DNA from: Ilumatobacter fluminis
Lineage (GTDB): Bacteria; Actinomycetota; Acidimicrobiia; Acidimicrobiales; Ilumatobacteraceae
NCBI RefSeq assembly: GCF_004364865.1
Contig: NZ_SOAU01000001.1
Coordinates: 4,496,001-4,560,000, forward strand
Direction: 5' to 3'
DNA: 64,000 nt
The position numbers and the translations under genes are program-made. The notes under the pieces were generated by a model. That model searched no databases. It was not told the DNA's origin and was given only the letters and a program-made list of their open reading frames with translations. Numbering within the stretch: the stretch's first letter is position 1; every line of letters begins with the position of its first letter. Below are positions 33,250 to 44,684 of the stretch, in pieces.

Positions 33250-34403
33250 CGAGGCAACACCGTCTCGTAGATACGAATGAGAGATGCTGTGAGCGCCGAA
33301 GCCGAGTAGCGCTCCGACGCCACTCGAATGCAAGCCTCTGTGAGCCTGGAGTATCGAGCGTCGGTGAGACTGCACAACGTTCCTAGAGATTCGGCCCACT
33401 GTCGTGGATCCAGTGAGGCCTGAACGAGCGAGTCATCAAGCCCGTCAACGATGTCGGGTAACCCTCCGCGTGCGAGAACGATCGGGCATGTACCCACCGA
33501 GAGCGCCTCTGCGGCAACCCTTCCGAACGGTTCGTCCCACCGCGAAGGGACCAAGGTTGCGACTGAGTTGGCCATCAGTTTCAACGCTTCTGGATGCGAG
33601 ATTTCACCCAACAGTTTGACGTTCGGTCGAGCGGTTTCTAACTGCTTCGCGAGAGGCCCGCTACCTGCGATCGCAAACTGAAGATCGGGGCGTAGTGCAG
33701 CCACTTCGATCACGAAGTCGGGGCCTTTGTTCGAGGCGAGTCGACCGACAAAAGCGGCAGCAAATCGCCTTTCACTCTTGGGCGCCGGGGCGACCGACGC
33801 CGTGGGCACGATGTTCGGATGGACGTGAACGGTGACGCCGTCGAGCACCGGTTGGAGAGCCGAGACCATCCAGCGACTGAGCACCAGGTACGCCGACGGC
33901 TGGTGGCTGGCCGAAGCGCGCCTCTCTGCACGGGCGTAGGCGACCGCGCCTATCGACTGGGTACGGCTGTCTCTGTAGCAGCGACGACGAACGCCTGCGT
34001 GGGCACGAGCAGACGATTCACAGAGGTAACAATCATCGCCGTCAAGACGGAAGTCTCCGCCGATGCACGCCAACCTATAGTTGCGCAAGGTGCGCACCCA
34101 CGGAATTCCCGCATCAGCAAGTGCACGTATAGCACCGGCTCCGAGGGCCGGAAACAGGTTCTGAGCATGGACTAGGTCCGGCTTGTACCGGTCAATGGCA
34201 TCGGAAACGAGCCCATACGCATCACGTTGCAGGGTCAAGGCTGTCACTTTTTGCCACAGATTTGATTCGGCAATCTGAGAGTTGCTGGCAAGCAGCAGCT
34301 CCACATCAACGCCCGCTGCCCTTAAACCCTCGGCTTCGGAACGAACCGAGAAGTACTCACCACCCAGTTCCAGATAGTCGTTGTGAATCATCAGTACCTT
34401 CAT
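33246..34403 (-). CDS. Glycosyltransferase family 4
   Basis: 385 residues. GT-B protein with MKVLMIHNDYLELGGEYFSV at the N-terminus, a cysteine-containing insert (LACIGGDF, CYLCESSA, RRRCYRDS) near residues 110-145 that resembles the zinc-knuckle-like insert of some GT4 enzymes, the second-domain opening FVGRLASNKGPDFVIEVAAL, and the donor-binding loop SRWDEPFGRVAAEALSVGTC. It heads the minus-strand run of three glycan genes that continues to 29938. Confidence 0.9.
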   Translation of the reverse strand: MKVLMIHNDYLELGGEYFSVRSEAEGLRAAGVDVELLLASNSQIAESNLWQKVTALTLQRDAYGLVSDAIDRYKPDLVHAQNLFPALGAGAIRALADAGIPWVRTLRNYRLACIGGDFRLDGDDCYLCESSARAHAGVRRRCYRDSRTQSIGAVAYARAERRASASHQPSAYLVLSRWMVSALQPVLDGVTVHVHPNIVPTASVAPAPKSERRFAAAFVGRLASNKGPDFVIEVAALRPDLQFAIAGSGPLAKQLETARPNVKLLGEISHPEALKLMANSVATLVPSRWDEPFGRVAAEALSVGTCPIVLARGGLPDIVDGLDDSLVQASLDPRQWAESLGTLCSLTDARYSRLTEACIRVASERYSASALTASLIRIYETVLPR

Positions 34404-34585
34404 CGAAGTTACTCACGCAATTCACATTCGAACGCCGCAGCTCTTGCCACGCTCACGTTCGTCCAAGCCCGATCTCAGCGAGCTGATATACCAATCGAAA
34501 CGACATCCGTAGAGCCGACGGTAGGTGCAGTGCGCAGGACGAGCGTTGGTTCCAAGTTCGCACTCCGGGTGCACCAATTCTCCCA

Positions 34586-37343
<2,758 letters not shown>

Positions 37344-37400
37344 GACTTCTCCTGGGCTATACACGAACGTCGGGGACGCTTGTTGAACGAGATCGGCAGT

Positions 37401-38150
37401 CTACGAGGCATGCAGTGACGCTGGATGCGTCGTCTCGTCGGCGCCAGCGTCCGACTCGTTGCCAACGCCGACCAAGTCTGAACAGCGGCCATCCGGCAGT
37501 TCGATGTCGACGCGCATTAGATTAAACACCCACGCTTTCGACCTTTCGGACGCTCCAACCGCCTGGGCCGTCGTCCACGCGATGATGCTCAGGTCGACCC
37601 GGGCCGAGGCACGACGAACGTAGGCGAGGTCGTAGTCGCAGGCGTCGTCCAGCAGCGAACCCCCATCTACGGAGATCTGCCAAGGGCCAGTAACGCCGGG
37701 GCGAATACTGTGTCGCAAGCAAGCGGATTCGGCCGGCATCCGCTCGACGATCGACGCGATCATCGGACGAGGTCCAACAAGACTCAGTGTGCCGGCGACG
37801 ACCTGCCAGAACTGAGGCAGCTCGTCGAGGTGGCTCTTGCGGAGTGCCGCAGCCCAACGCTGTTCACCCCCGTGCTCGAGGAGTTCGGATTTGTCGAGGT
37901 AGGCGGGGGTCTGCGGGCTAAGAGTTCGGATTTTGACGATGCGAATCGGCTGTTGGCCGAGTCCAACACGTTCCTGAACGAAGAATGGCCAAGCGCGAAG
38001 ACGCACGCCGGACCAGGTTGCCAGCGCCAACAAGAGCGGCAAGGTGATTACGCAAAGCACCGCCCCGACGACGACGTCGAACGCTCGCTTTGACGGACTC
38101 ATTGCAGCCCGCTGTTGCGGAGCCGCACCTGCGATCGTGGCCGCGGTCAC
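37401..38150 (-). CDS. Monotopic phosphoglycosyl transferase (bacterial sugar transferase, PglC-like)
   Basis: 249 residues from a GTG at 38150, chosen for an AGGAG about 10 bases upstream; the frame stays open to 38486, and an ATG at 38102 (MSPSKRAFDVV) is the minimal start. One re-entrant membrane segment (DVVVGAVLCVITLPLLLALA) is followed by FVQERVGLGQQPIRIVKIRTL, the catalytic Asp-Glu in SHLDELPQFWQVV, and LSLVGPRPM. The protein lacks the polytopic N-terminal half of WbaP/WcaJ. It transfers a phosphosugar to undecaprenyl phosphate and starts the glycan. Confidence 0.88.
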   Translation of the reverse strand: MTAATIAGAAPQQRAAMSPSKRAFDVVVGAVLCVITLPLLLALATWSGVRLRAWPFFVQERVGLGQQPIRIVKIRTLSPQTPAYLDKSELLEHGGEQRWAAALRKSHLDELPQFWQVVAGTLSLVGPRPMIASIVERMPAESACLRHSIRPGVTGPWQISVDGGSLLDDACDYDLAYVRRASARVDLSIIAWTTAQAVGASERSKAWVFNLMRVDIELPDGRCSDLVGVGNESDAGADETTHPASLHAS

Positions 38151-38476
38151 GACGACGCCTCTCCTATCGTGCGACGACGCTTCACCGCGCTCCATCTCCT
38201 CGCCGTTCCCGTCTTGGTGGCGCTTGATATCCGCACGTGCTGTTCCCGCAGCAACTCGTTTCCTTCCTGCCTGGTGGTTGCTGAACCCTTCGGCCGCGCT
38301 CCCGAGACTAGGCGGGCCAGTGAGGACCCATCGATTCTGCCTAGACATGTACTCAGGTACGTTGCGTGCCCCCCGATCTGTTGCAGCGCCACAGCAGTCC
38401 GACGACATACTTCGAGTATCGGCGCCGACACGGCCACGCTTGAGAGAAGCGCTCCGGGGCACAGGATCATCGCCGA
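38151..38476. other. 326-bp gap between the phosphoglycosyl transferase start and the first pilin stop
   Basis: The reading frame of the transferase stays open through this region, so a longer protein cannot be excluded. The translation is not membrane-like and resembles no family I know. A purine-rich GCAGGAAGGAAACGAG block lies near 38255-38275 on the minus strand. No separate gene is visible. Confidence 0.4.
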
Positions 38477-38803
38477 CTAGGGACACGGAGTTACGGGAGT
38501 CACCGTGCCATCGCTAGCAAGATCCCAGTACTGCGACTCCTCGCGTAGCAGTTCAGCCGCGATGAGCGTCTGTTCGACGCTCCCATCCGTCGGTTCGATC
38601 GTGCTGGCGGCATACTCCGCGAAGTACGCCTCGGTTGCTGTGGCGAGTGTCCGCTCGTCGGCTTGACATGCCGAATCCTGGCCGTTATCCGTGATCCCTC
38701 GGACCGAGAATACGACGACCGCCGCCAGGATCCCGAGGATCACGATGACAATCAAGAGCTCGATCAACGAGAATCCGTCCGACTTCTGTTCAAAGTTTCG
38801 CAT
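38477..38803 (-). CDS. Type IV prepilin (minor or second major pilin)
   Basis: 108 residues from the ATG at 38803; a GTG at 38812 is possible. Prepilin signature: short leader MRNFEQKSDG followed by F-S-L-I-E-L-L-I-V and a hydrophobic helix (LIVIVILGILAAVVVFSV), with cleavage after the glycine and glutamate at mature position 5. The body has cysteines in DSACQAD and at the end (TPVTPCP), a probable disulfide pair. It is highly similar in its first 45 residues to the pilin at 42607. It would be processed by PilD (45932) and assembled by PilB/PilC. Confidence 0.92.
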   Translation of the reverse strand: MRNFEQKSDGFSLIELLIVIVILGILAAVVVFSVRGITDNGQDSACQADERTLATATEAYFAEYAASTIEPTDGSVEQTLIAAELLREESQYWDLASDGTVTPVTPCP

Positions 38804-38973
38804 CTCCGCCACCGTGGTTCGTCAAGTCTACGCAAAGTACGTTAGACGAATTCGCGTGTCAACGCACGTGAGCACATGTTGTCGGCTCAGGGCTCGACCG
38901 AGTCTCAATAAGGCGGCCGGCAAGCCTCGATCGGATTCCCTTCCTTCCAAGCCTCGGTGTGCGATCGTGAAGT

Positions 38974-40698
38974 GTGTCATCAGACTCCCTCGAAGCAGGC
39001 CGTTCGGATCCAAGAGGTGCGTTGGACGGAGGGCGCCAAAAGCCCGACATCTTGACACGCCACCTCGTGCTGCTCGGCGGCCTCGTTTCAACCTTGAGGT
39101 GCCTGTTTGCTGTCAATCGAACGTTCTTCAACATCAGTCCCGATGGACCGGCGATGCTCGGGATGGCACGTTGGCTCTCAGGCACAGGTTCGTGGGACAT
39201 GCTCGGAACCAGCGAGTGGCGACCGGGTTTCCCGACGTTGATCGCTCCGGTGTTCTGGTTCACCGACGATTCGCAAGCAGTCATTCGGTCCGTCTTGGTC
39301 ATCAACGCTGCGCTCGGCGGAACCGCCGCCGTGGTGCTGGCACTACTTGCTCGGCGACTGACCGATCTGTCCGCGGCTGCCTGTCTTGCTGCAGCCGGGG
39401 CCGTCTCGCTCCTTCCTCCCGCGCTGACGGCCTCTGCCCATCTCTGGTCAGAACCACTCGTCACCCTCTGCTTCTTAGTGACAATGCACCTGACGCTCCG
39501 CTTCAGCGACCGGCCGAGCCCGTGGCTCGGCACGGCGTGCATCGGCTTCGCAGTGCTCGGCTCGACGGTCCACGGACGCTTGCTCCCGCTGATCGTCGTG
39601 ACGGGGGCTATCACGATCTGGGGCGTCTACCGCGCCAGCGGCATCCGGCCGGCACTCTCGCTCGTTGGTATCAGCGCAACGCTCACACTTCTCTCGGAGC
39701 TCTATACGCAGTGGGTCTCGAGTCACCTGTGGGTAACGAGCAGCGACACGAACTCGGTCGGTGAGGTAGTTCGCCGCCTTGCCGACCCTGCCGCCGTCAT
39801 GCGGGCGATCGCTGGTCAGACCTGGTACCTCTTCGCCAGCACGGCGCTGTTGTTCGGTTTCGGTCTCCTCGAGCTGCTATCTCGTGCGGCACAACCCGGT
39901 GGAGGAGCGAGCAAGAGGGACAGCCGCGTCGTACTCAGTCTCACCGTCCCCCTCATGGCCCTCTCGTTCGTGTTCGTGTCTGATCGCGCACGTCCGGATC
40001 AACTCATCTACGGGCGATACAACGATGCAGTGGTCTGGCCGGTGTTGGTCGTCGGTATCGGGTGGCTCGTCACCAGTTCGGCGCTACCGGCTCGTGCGAA
40101 AGCGGTTCGAACCGGGGTGGTCGTCGCGCTGTTCGGCATCGTCAGCATCGCATCGGCGTACTGGCATGGCGATGCACTGTCAAGCGGGTGGGGGCTCAGG
40201 GCGATGGTGGCCGGGGTGCTTCCGCTGAGCCCCAGCGGCGGCGTCGACGTGCTCCAGGCGTCGCTGCTTTGCCTGCTGCTCTCGTCGGTTCTCGGCTTGT
40301 GCCTTCTCTTTGGGCAGGCCAGGATCCTCACAGTGGCGGGCCTGTGCATCGTTGGGTTCGCCGGCCTGCGCACCTTGGTCGCCCTCGGGGACGGACTCAA
40401 CACTGGCCAAGACATCGTCGCGAACGCCGACCGCATCGAGGCAGCCGCGCCGACGCACCAACCAATCGGTGTTCTGTTCATCGACAACCCCGCTCTCAGC
40501 TCCGTTCCTCCCGCTCAGCAGCTCGCGATCGCCTACTACTACCAGTGGGCGTTGGCTGACCGATCGTTCTACGAAGCCGACTCCACGGTGAGTGGACTCG
40601 TGCTGATCCCGGCAGACGTGGGCTTCGCTGATCGCCAATTCGAGACCGTCTGGGAAGATCCGGGTCTACCCGTCAAACTGGCGGTGCTCGATGGGTGA
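38974..40698 (+). CDS. Polytopic membrane protein, probable GT-C glycosyltransferase-like
   Basis: 574 residues, GTG start. About eleven to twelve hydrophobic segments. The first external loop contains NRTFFNISPDGPAMLGMARW and a WRPGFPTLIAPVF motif, similar to the loop of ArnT/PMT-type (GT39/83-like) enzymes that use polyprenyl-phosphate sugars, but I do not see the canonical Asp-Glu pair with certainty. The C-terminal 100 residues are extracytoplasmic (IGVLFIDNPALSSVPPAQQL). It lies between pilin and ligase genes, so glycosylation of pilins or polysaccharide is possible (inference). Confidence 0.65.
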   Translation: MSSDSLEAGRSDPRGALDGGRQKPDILTRHLVLLGGLVSTLRCLFAVNRTFFNISPDGPAMLGMARWLSGTGSWDMLGTSEWRPGFPTLIAPVFWFTDDSQAVIRSVLVINAALGGTAAVVLALLARRLTDLSAAACLAAAGAVSLLPPALTASAHLWSEPLVTLCFLVTMHLTLRFSDRPSPWLGTACIGFAVLGSTVHGRLLPLIVVTGAITIWGVYRASGIRPALSLVGISATLTLLSELYTQWVSSHLWVTSSDTNSVGEVVRRLADPAAVMRAIAGQTWYLFASTALLFGFGLLELLSRAAQPGGGASKRDSRVVLSLTVPLMALSFVFVSDRARPDQLIYGRYNDAVVWPVLVVGIGWLVTSSALPARAKAVRTGVVVALFGIVSIASAYWHGDALSSGWGLRAMVAGVLPLSPSGGVDVLQASLLCLLLSSVLGLCLLFGQARILTVAGLCIVGFAGLRTLVALGDGLNTGQDIVANADRIEAAAPTHQPIGVLFIDNPALSSVPPAQQLAIAYYYQWALADRSFYEADSTVSGLVLIPADVGFADRQFETVWEDPGLPVKLAVLDG

Positions 40699-40828
40699 GC
40701 CGACCTGAGACACGACGATCGTCGACGGAGTTCGCTCGTGCTATCCACCTTTGTCGAGCGCGCTCGATCTCCGCTGGGTCAACCGGTACCTCCGGAGTGT
40801 CGCTGACTGACTCAGACCGCCTATTGAC

Positions 40829-42589
40829 TCAGGGGAGGCGACACCTGTCCGAATCGAGCAAACACAGAGTGAGGACTGCTCTCTGCTCGAGATTGACATC
40901 ACCTTCTTCGTCAGCGATGTCGAGCAGATACGACCACGTTGAGGCGCGAAGCGGCTGCAGACTGACCGCCTGTTCAAATGACGCTCGTGCCGCTTCGTCC
41001 TTCCCATGGAAGTACAGGCGTGTCCCAAGACGATCCCACCAGGTGGGCCTGAGCGGTTCGTAGTCGGTGACTCGCTGCGACCAGGTGATCGCCCTCTCTT
41101 CGGCATGCTGGGACGGAGCGTAGATGTAGTCGATCTGCCAGGACTGGGCAACTGCATCGGCAACGATTGGATCTCTCCAGAACCAAGAGGCCACCGACTC
41201 GACCTTTGCGGCGTCGTCTGTTCTCAGCGCCTCTTTGAACGCAACGTCTCGCGCACCCACAAACAGTGCCGCCGCCGAACCCACAGCGAGCGCCCCAGCG
41301 GCGAGACGACTACTCACGAACGGCCACGAAATTGACGCTGCCGGTGTCGACGACAGACCGAGCAAGATCAACGCAAGCGGAAGTGTCGACAACGACACGG
41401 GCTCCAGAAGCCACGTGAGAGCAATCGTCATCGAAGCGATTGCGGAAGGACCGCGCGATCGATAGCCGGCCAGGACGCCGAAGGCGGCAAACAATCCGAG
41501 CCCAACCGGGCCGACGGCGACCAGCAGCTCAACAATGAGGTTGTGGGCGTCGAACCATGGCGAACGGTCGCTCACCGATCGAGCGAACTCGAGTGAATAG
41601 TGGCCCTGAGTTGCGGAACGGAAGTTTCCGAGCCCCCAGCCGAAGACCGGCTTCTCGAGGAAGGCTTCGAGACCGAAACCCCAGACGTCGATCCGCTCGG
41701 ACAAGGCACCACCCGAATCACTGAGGCGGCCAACTGCCGAAACGGCGGTCGTCGATGAGTTGCTTGCGGGTCGCGTCGACAGCATGCCGATGCAGATACC
41801 GACGGCGAACGGCGGCCCACACAGAACGAGCCGACGCCCCGGACTGGATCGAACGACCAGCGCGAGCCCCACGAGCGAGGCGCCGAACGCGACGCGGGTG
41901 CCAGACGCGCTGATTGCCGCCGCGAAGAGCGCCAGCAACGCCCCCCACCACCACCGACCCACGACAAGTCGGGAGGCCACGAGCACTGCCCCGGCCGCCA
42001 TGAGCGCACCGAAGTAGACAGGGTGCGGAGTCAGCCCGGTGGCCCGCCCATAGTAGGTAGCGATCCAACCGCTCGTCGGCTGCGCCATCACCTGCACGAG
42101 CCCGATGGCAGCGCTCAGACCGAGCGCTCCAACAATCAGGTCTTCGCAGACCGAGCGGTCGGCGACCGGCACTCTCGCCGCCAGAGACCAGAGCCCGATC
42201 GATGCAGCTAGGACGACGACGGTCATTTCTCTCGACGTCGAGAAGACTCCGATCATCGAGCCAGGGGCGAGAAGTACCGAAACCAGCGACCACATCACAG
42301 CCGCGCTCGCCAGAATCGACGCCCAGTGCCTTCGTCGCGCAGCGGCGGCCAAAGACACCCAGCCGAACGGCAGCGTGACGAGCAGAGCGAGGGTCCGCGG
42401 AGTCCACGACGGCTCGAAGAACCAAGGCCCGATGGCAATGGCCAGCCAGCCCCCAGTCAAACCGATCAGTAGCGCTAGCGGTGACACCCGCAGCGACTCG
42501 GTTGCCGGCCCATCGAGGTCTCCCGGGCCGCTGGCAGAGAGACGCGAAAGAGGGTCCTGCGACGTTGCCGTCGCAGAACCCTCTTCCAT
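40829..42589 (-). CDS. O-antigen ligase-like membrane protein with C-terminal TPR-like region
   Basis: 586 residues. About eleven membrane segments, a Wzy_C loop with ALSERIDVWGFGLEAFLEKP, VFGWGLGNFRSATQGHYS and WFDAHNLIVELLVAVG, and a C-terminal soluble region (from about residue 470) with a helix-turn-helix repeat pattern (EAARASFEQAVSLQPLRAST). The 17-bp gap to the upstream pilin gene at 42607 suggests one transcript. PilO/PglL-type oligosaccharyl transferases share this fold and often sit beside their pilin, so pilin O-glycosylation is a reasonable hypothesis; polysaccharide ligation is the alternative. Confidence 0.82.
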   Translation of the reverse strand: MEEGSATATSQDPLSRLSASGPGDLDGPATESLRVSPLALLIGLTGGWLAIAIGPWFFEPSWTPRTLALLVTLPFGWVSLAAAARRRHWASILASAAVMWSLVSVLLAPGSMIGVFSTSREMTVVVLAASIGLWSLAARVPVADRSVCEDLIVGALGLSAAIGLVQVMAQPTSGWIATYYGRATGLTPHPVYFGALMAAGAVLVASRLVVGRWWWGALLALFAAAISASGTRVAFGASLVGLALVVRSSPGRRLVLCGPPFAVGICIGMLSTRPASNSSTTAVSAVGRLSDSGGALSERIDVWGFGLEAFLEKPVFGWGLGNFRSATQGHYSLEFARSVSDRSPWFDAHNLIVELLVAVGPVGLGLFAAFGVLAGYRSRGPSAIASMTIALTWLLEPVSLSTLPLALILLGLSSTPAASISWPFVSSRLAAGALAVGSAAALFVGARDVAFKEALRTDDAAKVESVASWFWRDPIVADAVAQSWQIDYIYAPSQHAEERAITWSQRVTDYEPLRPTWWDRLGTRLYFHGKDEAARASFEQAVSLQPLRASTWSYLLDIADEEGDVNLEQRAVLTLCLLDSDRCRLP

Positions 42590-42606
42590 GCAAAATGTCT
42601 AGTCGA

Positions 42607-42909
42607 TCACGGGCAGGTGCCGGTGATGGCGCCCGCCGAGACGTCGTAGTTCTCGGCCGAACCTTCGCGAATAAGGCCGGCCTGCTCCAGCGCCGTCATG
42701 TCCAACGAGCCGGCGTTGTCGCTGCCGTACTTGGCGTAGTAGGCCTCGATGGCGACTTCCAGGGTTCGGTAGTCGGTCTCGCAGGCGTTCTCCTGGCCGT
42801 CGTCGGTGATGCCACGGACCGAGAACACCACGACGGTGGCCAGGATGCCGAGGATGACGATGACGATCAGGAGTTCGATGAGGGTGAAGCCCTCGTCTTG
42901 CTTCTTCAT
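42607..42909 (-). CDS. pilA: Type IV prepilin (major pilin candidate)
   Basis: 100 residues. The leader MKKQDEG is cleaved before F-T-L-I-E-L-L-I-V; hydrophobic helix LIVIVILGILATVVVFSV. The globular part is small, with cysteines in ENACETD and the terminal TGTCP, a likely disulfide loop. The start is preceded by GGAAGGAAA at 11 bases. It is followed 17 bp later by the ligase-like gene. The long upstream region and strong leader site favour this as the major pilin over the one at 38477. Confidence 0.93.
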   Translation of the reverse strand: MKKQDEGFTLIELLIVIVILGILATVVVFSVRGITDDGQENACETDYRTLEVAIEAYYAKYGSDNAGSLDMTALEQAGLIREGSAENYDVSAGAITGTCP

Positions 42910-43152
42910 GATGTGATTTTCCTTCCGCCCGGAATGGTGGGCTTCTATCTCACTTGTGGTTTTGGTTGCCGCACCGTGAGACAGGCTCCCGGTAACGCTG
43001 TGTAGCTCATCGGTAGTGCGACGAGATCACTTTAGGGGAAACACGAAAATTTTGCGAGGAAAGTAAGGTTCAAGAAAAGTCGGGTTTAGGCCGATACACC
43101 CACGAATGCCGCGACACGCGGCCGATCTACCGCACTGCGTGAGGTGACGAAC
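42910..43152 (-). promoter_or_regulatory. Pilin 5' region with possible structured leader
   Basis: The divergent region between the pilin and the coiled-coil gene. On the pilin strand an A/T-rich block (near 43040-43080) is followed by a segment able to form short hairpins (GTTACCG near 42986-42992 pairing with CGGCAAC near 42966-42972, one mismatch). A long structured leader is possible. I could not match it to any riboswitch consensus. Confidence 0.3.
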
Positions 43153-43641
43153 ATGGCACTCCGCCGCCATAAAGTGCCCGCTGACCTGGGAGAACACCGC
43201 ATCTTCGGCGACGAGGAGGCCGCTGCGATGCGAGCCGAGCTTGACGAACTCAGGAATTCGTTCGGGGCACTGTCGGAACGGGTTAACGCTCAGTTCACAT
43301 CGATCGCGGCGCACGCCGAGATCGCCCGAGAGCAGATTTCCGTCGTTCGGGAGGAGGCTCGGGCGGACATGGAGCGAACCCGGGAGATGCTGATCGGACT
43401 GATCGAAACGGTGCGTTCGGAGGCGGCCGGGCTGCACGTTGCTGGGGCCGTGCCGGGGGCTTCTGCTGCCTCCGCGCACGAGCGGGCTGCTGGGGTGGAG
43501 GCTGCCGTTGCTTCGCTGCAGGGGTCGGTGGAGGAGCTGGCTTCGCGTCAGATGCGGATGGGCGACACGATGGCGGCGTTCATCGACACGATGTTGGCGG
43601 AGACCCGGGGGGAGCCTGTCGCGGGGTTGTCGCTGGGCTGA
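43153..43641 (+). CDS. Coiled-coil protein, function unknown
   Basis: 162 residues from the ATG at 43153, with GAGGTG five bases upstream; a GTG at 43144 is in frame. Almost entirely helical and charged (AAAMRAELDELRNSFGALSE; EIAREQISVVREEARADMER), with heptad spacing over residues 25-95, a short Ala/Gly linker, then a second helix. There is no membrane segment or signal peptide. It resembles small cytoplasmic scaffold proteins. Its position between the pilin and the pilus motor genes suggests, weakly, a pilus-related role. Confidence 0.65.
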   Translation: MALRRHKVPADLGEHRIFGDEEAAAMRAELDELRNSFGALSERVNAQFTSIAAHAEIAREQISVVREEARADMERTREMLIGLIETVRSEAAGLHVAGAVPGASAASAHERAAGVEAAVASLQGSVEELASRQMRMGDTMAAFIDTMLAETRGEPVAGLSLG

Positions 43642-43653
43642 GTTCGAAACCGG

Positions 43654-43820
43654 AGTCGGGTGATCTACGGAAACGTCGACTCCGTCGCCGTTCCCTACGA
43701 CACCCGACCCGGTTTACGCCGTCGCCGTTCCCTACGACACCCGACCCGGTTTACGCCGTCGCCGTTCCCTGCGACACCCGACCCGATTGCGCCTCCGTCG
43801 CCGTTTTCTACGACACCGGA
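43654..43820. repeat. REP-like palindrome with tandem half-units, subfamily 1
   Basis: A full element (GTCGGGTGATCTACGGAAACG ... CGTTCCCTACGACACCCGACCC) at about 43654-43712 is followed by two more right halves (each GCCGTCGCCGTTCCCT followed by CGACACCCGACCC) and a degraded third. It sits in the convergent gap between the coiled-coil and DUF429 genes. Confidence 0.85.
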
Positions 43821-43824
43821 CGTC

Positions 43825-44547
43825 CTATCGGACGAGTTCTACTCGGATGCCGGCTTCGTCCCATTCGGGGTCCATGGGGAGGCGGCTGATTGCCCTGCCG
43901 CTGGCCCTTCTTGCGGTCCAGATCATGGCGGCGGCTTCGTACATGTGTTGGATGCCGGCGCCTTGGGGCGGGACACGGCTGACGACTTCGTCGATGCCGG
44001 GGAGCTTCGAACGGATCAAGTCGAGGCGGTGGGCCAAGCCTTCGTCGTGGTACGGGCTCGACGTCAAGGGCTTGTCGCCGTTCATGTGGGCGAAGCTGAG
44101 TTCGGGGTGGGCGCTGTAGAAGCTACGGGAATGGAACGGCTGGACCTCGGTCGCTGCTTCCTTCATCCACTTGAAGTGACGGAAGTCGTTCTTGGTCAGC
44201 CAGGGCTCGATCGTCTGGGCTTCTTTGCGCGACTTCGCGAACAGGGCGGCGCGGCTCGGGACCGGGTGGACACGGACACGGCTCGGCCAGCCGAGCATGC
44301 CGCGGGCCTCCTTGTCGCACCGGCGGTACTGGATGTTCGGGTACTCGGGGTAACCGAACGGGACGTTGACCGCGGCGAAGTCGAACTTGGGGCGGTAGTC
44401 GAGGACCTCGGCGAGGGTCTTCAGGACGAAGGCTTCTTCCGCGACGACGGTGACACCGGCGATGCGGCCGGGGAGGACCAGCCAGCCGCCCGGGCAGGGG
44501 GTGACGCCGGCGATGTTCTTGAAGGGGTTGTCGCGGGGGCCTGCCAT
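43825..44547 (-). CDS. DUF429 family protein (predicted RNase H-like fold)
   Basis: 240 residues. Family pattern: the early TPCPGGWLVLPGR block (in place of GxDGCxxGW), a DIP-like motif as FAAVNVPFGYPE, RRCDKEARGMLG, VRVHPVPSRAALF, a central EVQPFHSRSFYSAHPELSFAHMNG and the C-terminal AHRLDLI. DUF429 proteins are predicted nucleases of unknown target. The usual first aspartate is replaced here (VTPCPGG), so activity is doubtful. It is bracketed by REP elements on both sides. Confidence 0.75.
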   Translation of the reverse strand: MAGPRDNPFKNIAGVTPCPGGWLVLPGRIAGVTVVAEEAFVLKTLAEVLDYRPKFDFAAVNVPFGYPEYPNIQYRRCDKEARGMLGWPSRVRVHPVPSRAALFAKSRKEAQTIEPWLTKNDFRHFKWMKEAATEVQPFHSRSFYSAHPELSFAHMNGDKPLTSSPYHDEGLAHRLDLIRSKLPGIDEVVSRVPPQGAGIQHMYEAAAMIWTARRASGRAISRLPMDPEWDEAGIRVELVR

Positions 44548-44577
44548 GGTCGTCGTTTTCTTGTTGCTTGCGTATCC

Positions 44578-44674
44578 GGGGTCAGGTGATCGACGGTAAC
44601 GCCTCGCCCTGGGGGCGAGTCGTCACCTCTGACACCTGACCCCTTGCTTGCGTCACCTTTGACACCTGACCCCC
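44578..44674. repeat. REP-like palindrome plus half-unit, subfamily 2
   Basis: GGGTCAGGTGATCGACGGTAAC followed by GCCTCGCCC, then GGGGCGAGTCGTCACC and TGACACCTGACCC, then a further right half (GCGTCACCTTTGACACCTGACCCCC). It is nearly the same as the element at 56871 next to the transposase. Confidence 0.9.
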
Positions 44675-44684
44675 GGTGGTCCCG

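Noticed and set aside
42986-43080. tRNA-like D-arm sequence (TAGCTCATCGGTAG) upstream of the pilin
   Set aside because: The anticodon arm, T-arm and acceptor pairing cannot be completed; it is at best a chance match or a decayed fragment.
42910-43080. Possible cyclic-di-GMP riboswitch before the pilin gene
   Set aside because: I could not align the region to the GEMM consensus blocks. A covariance search would settle it; only a generic structured leader is claimed.
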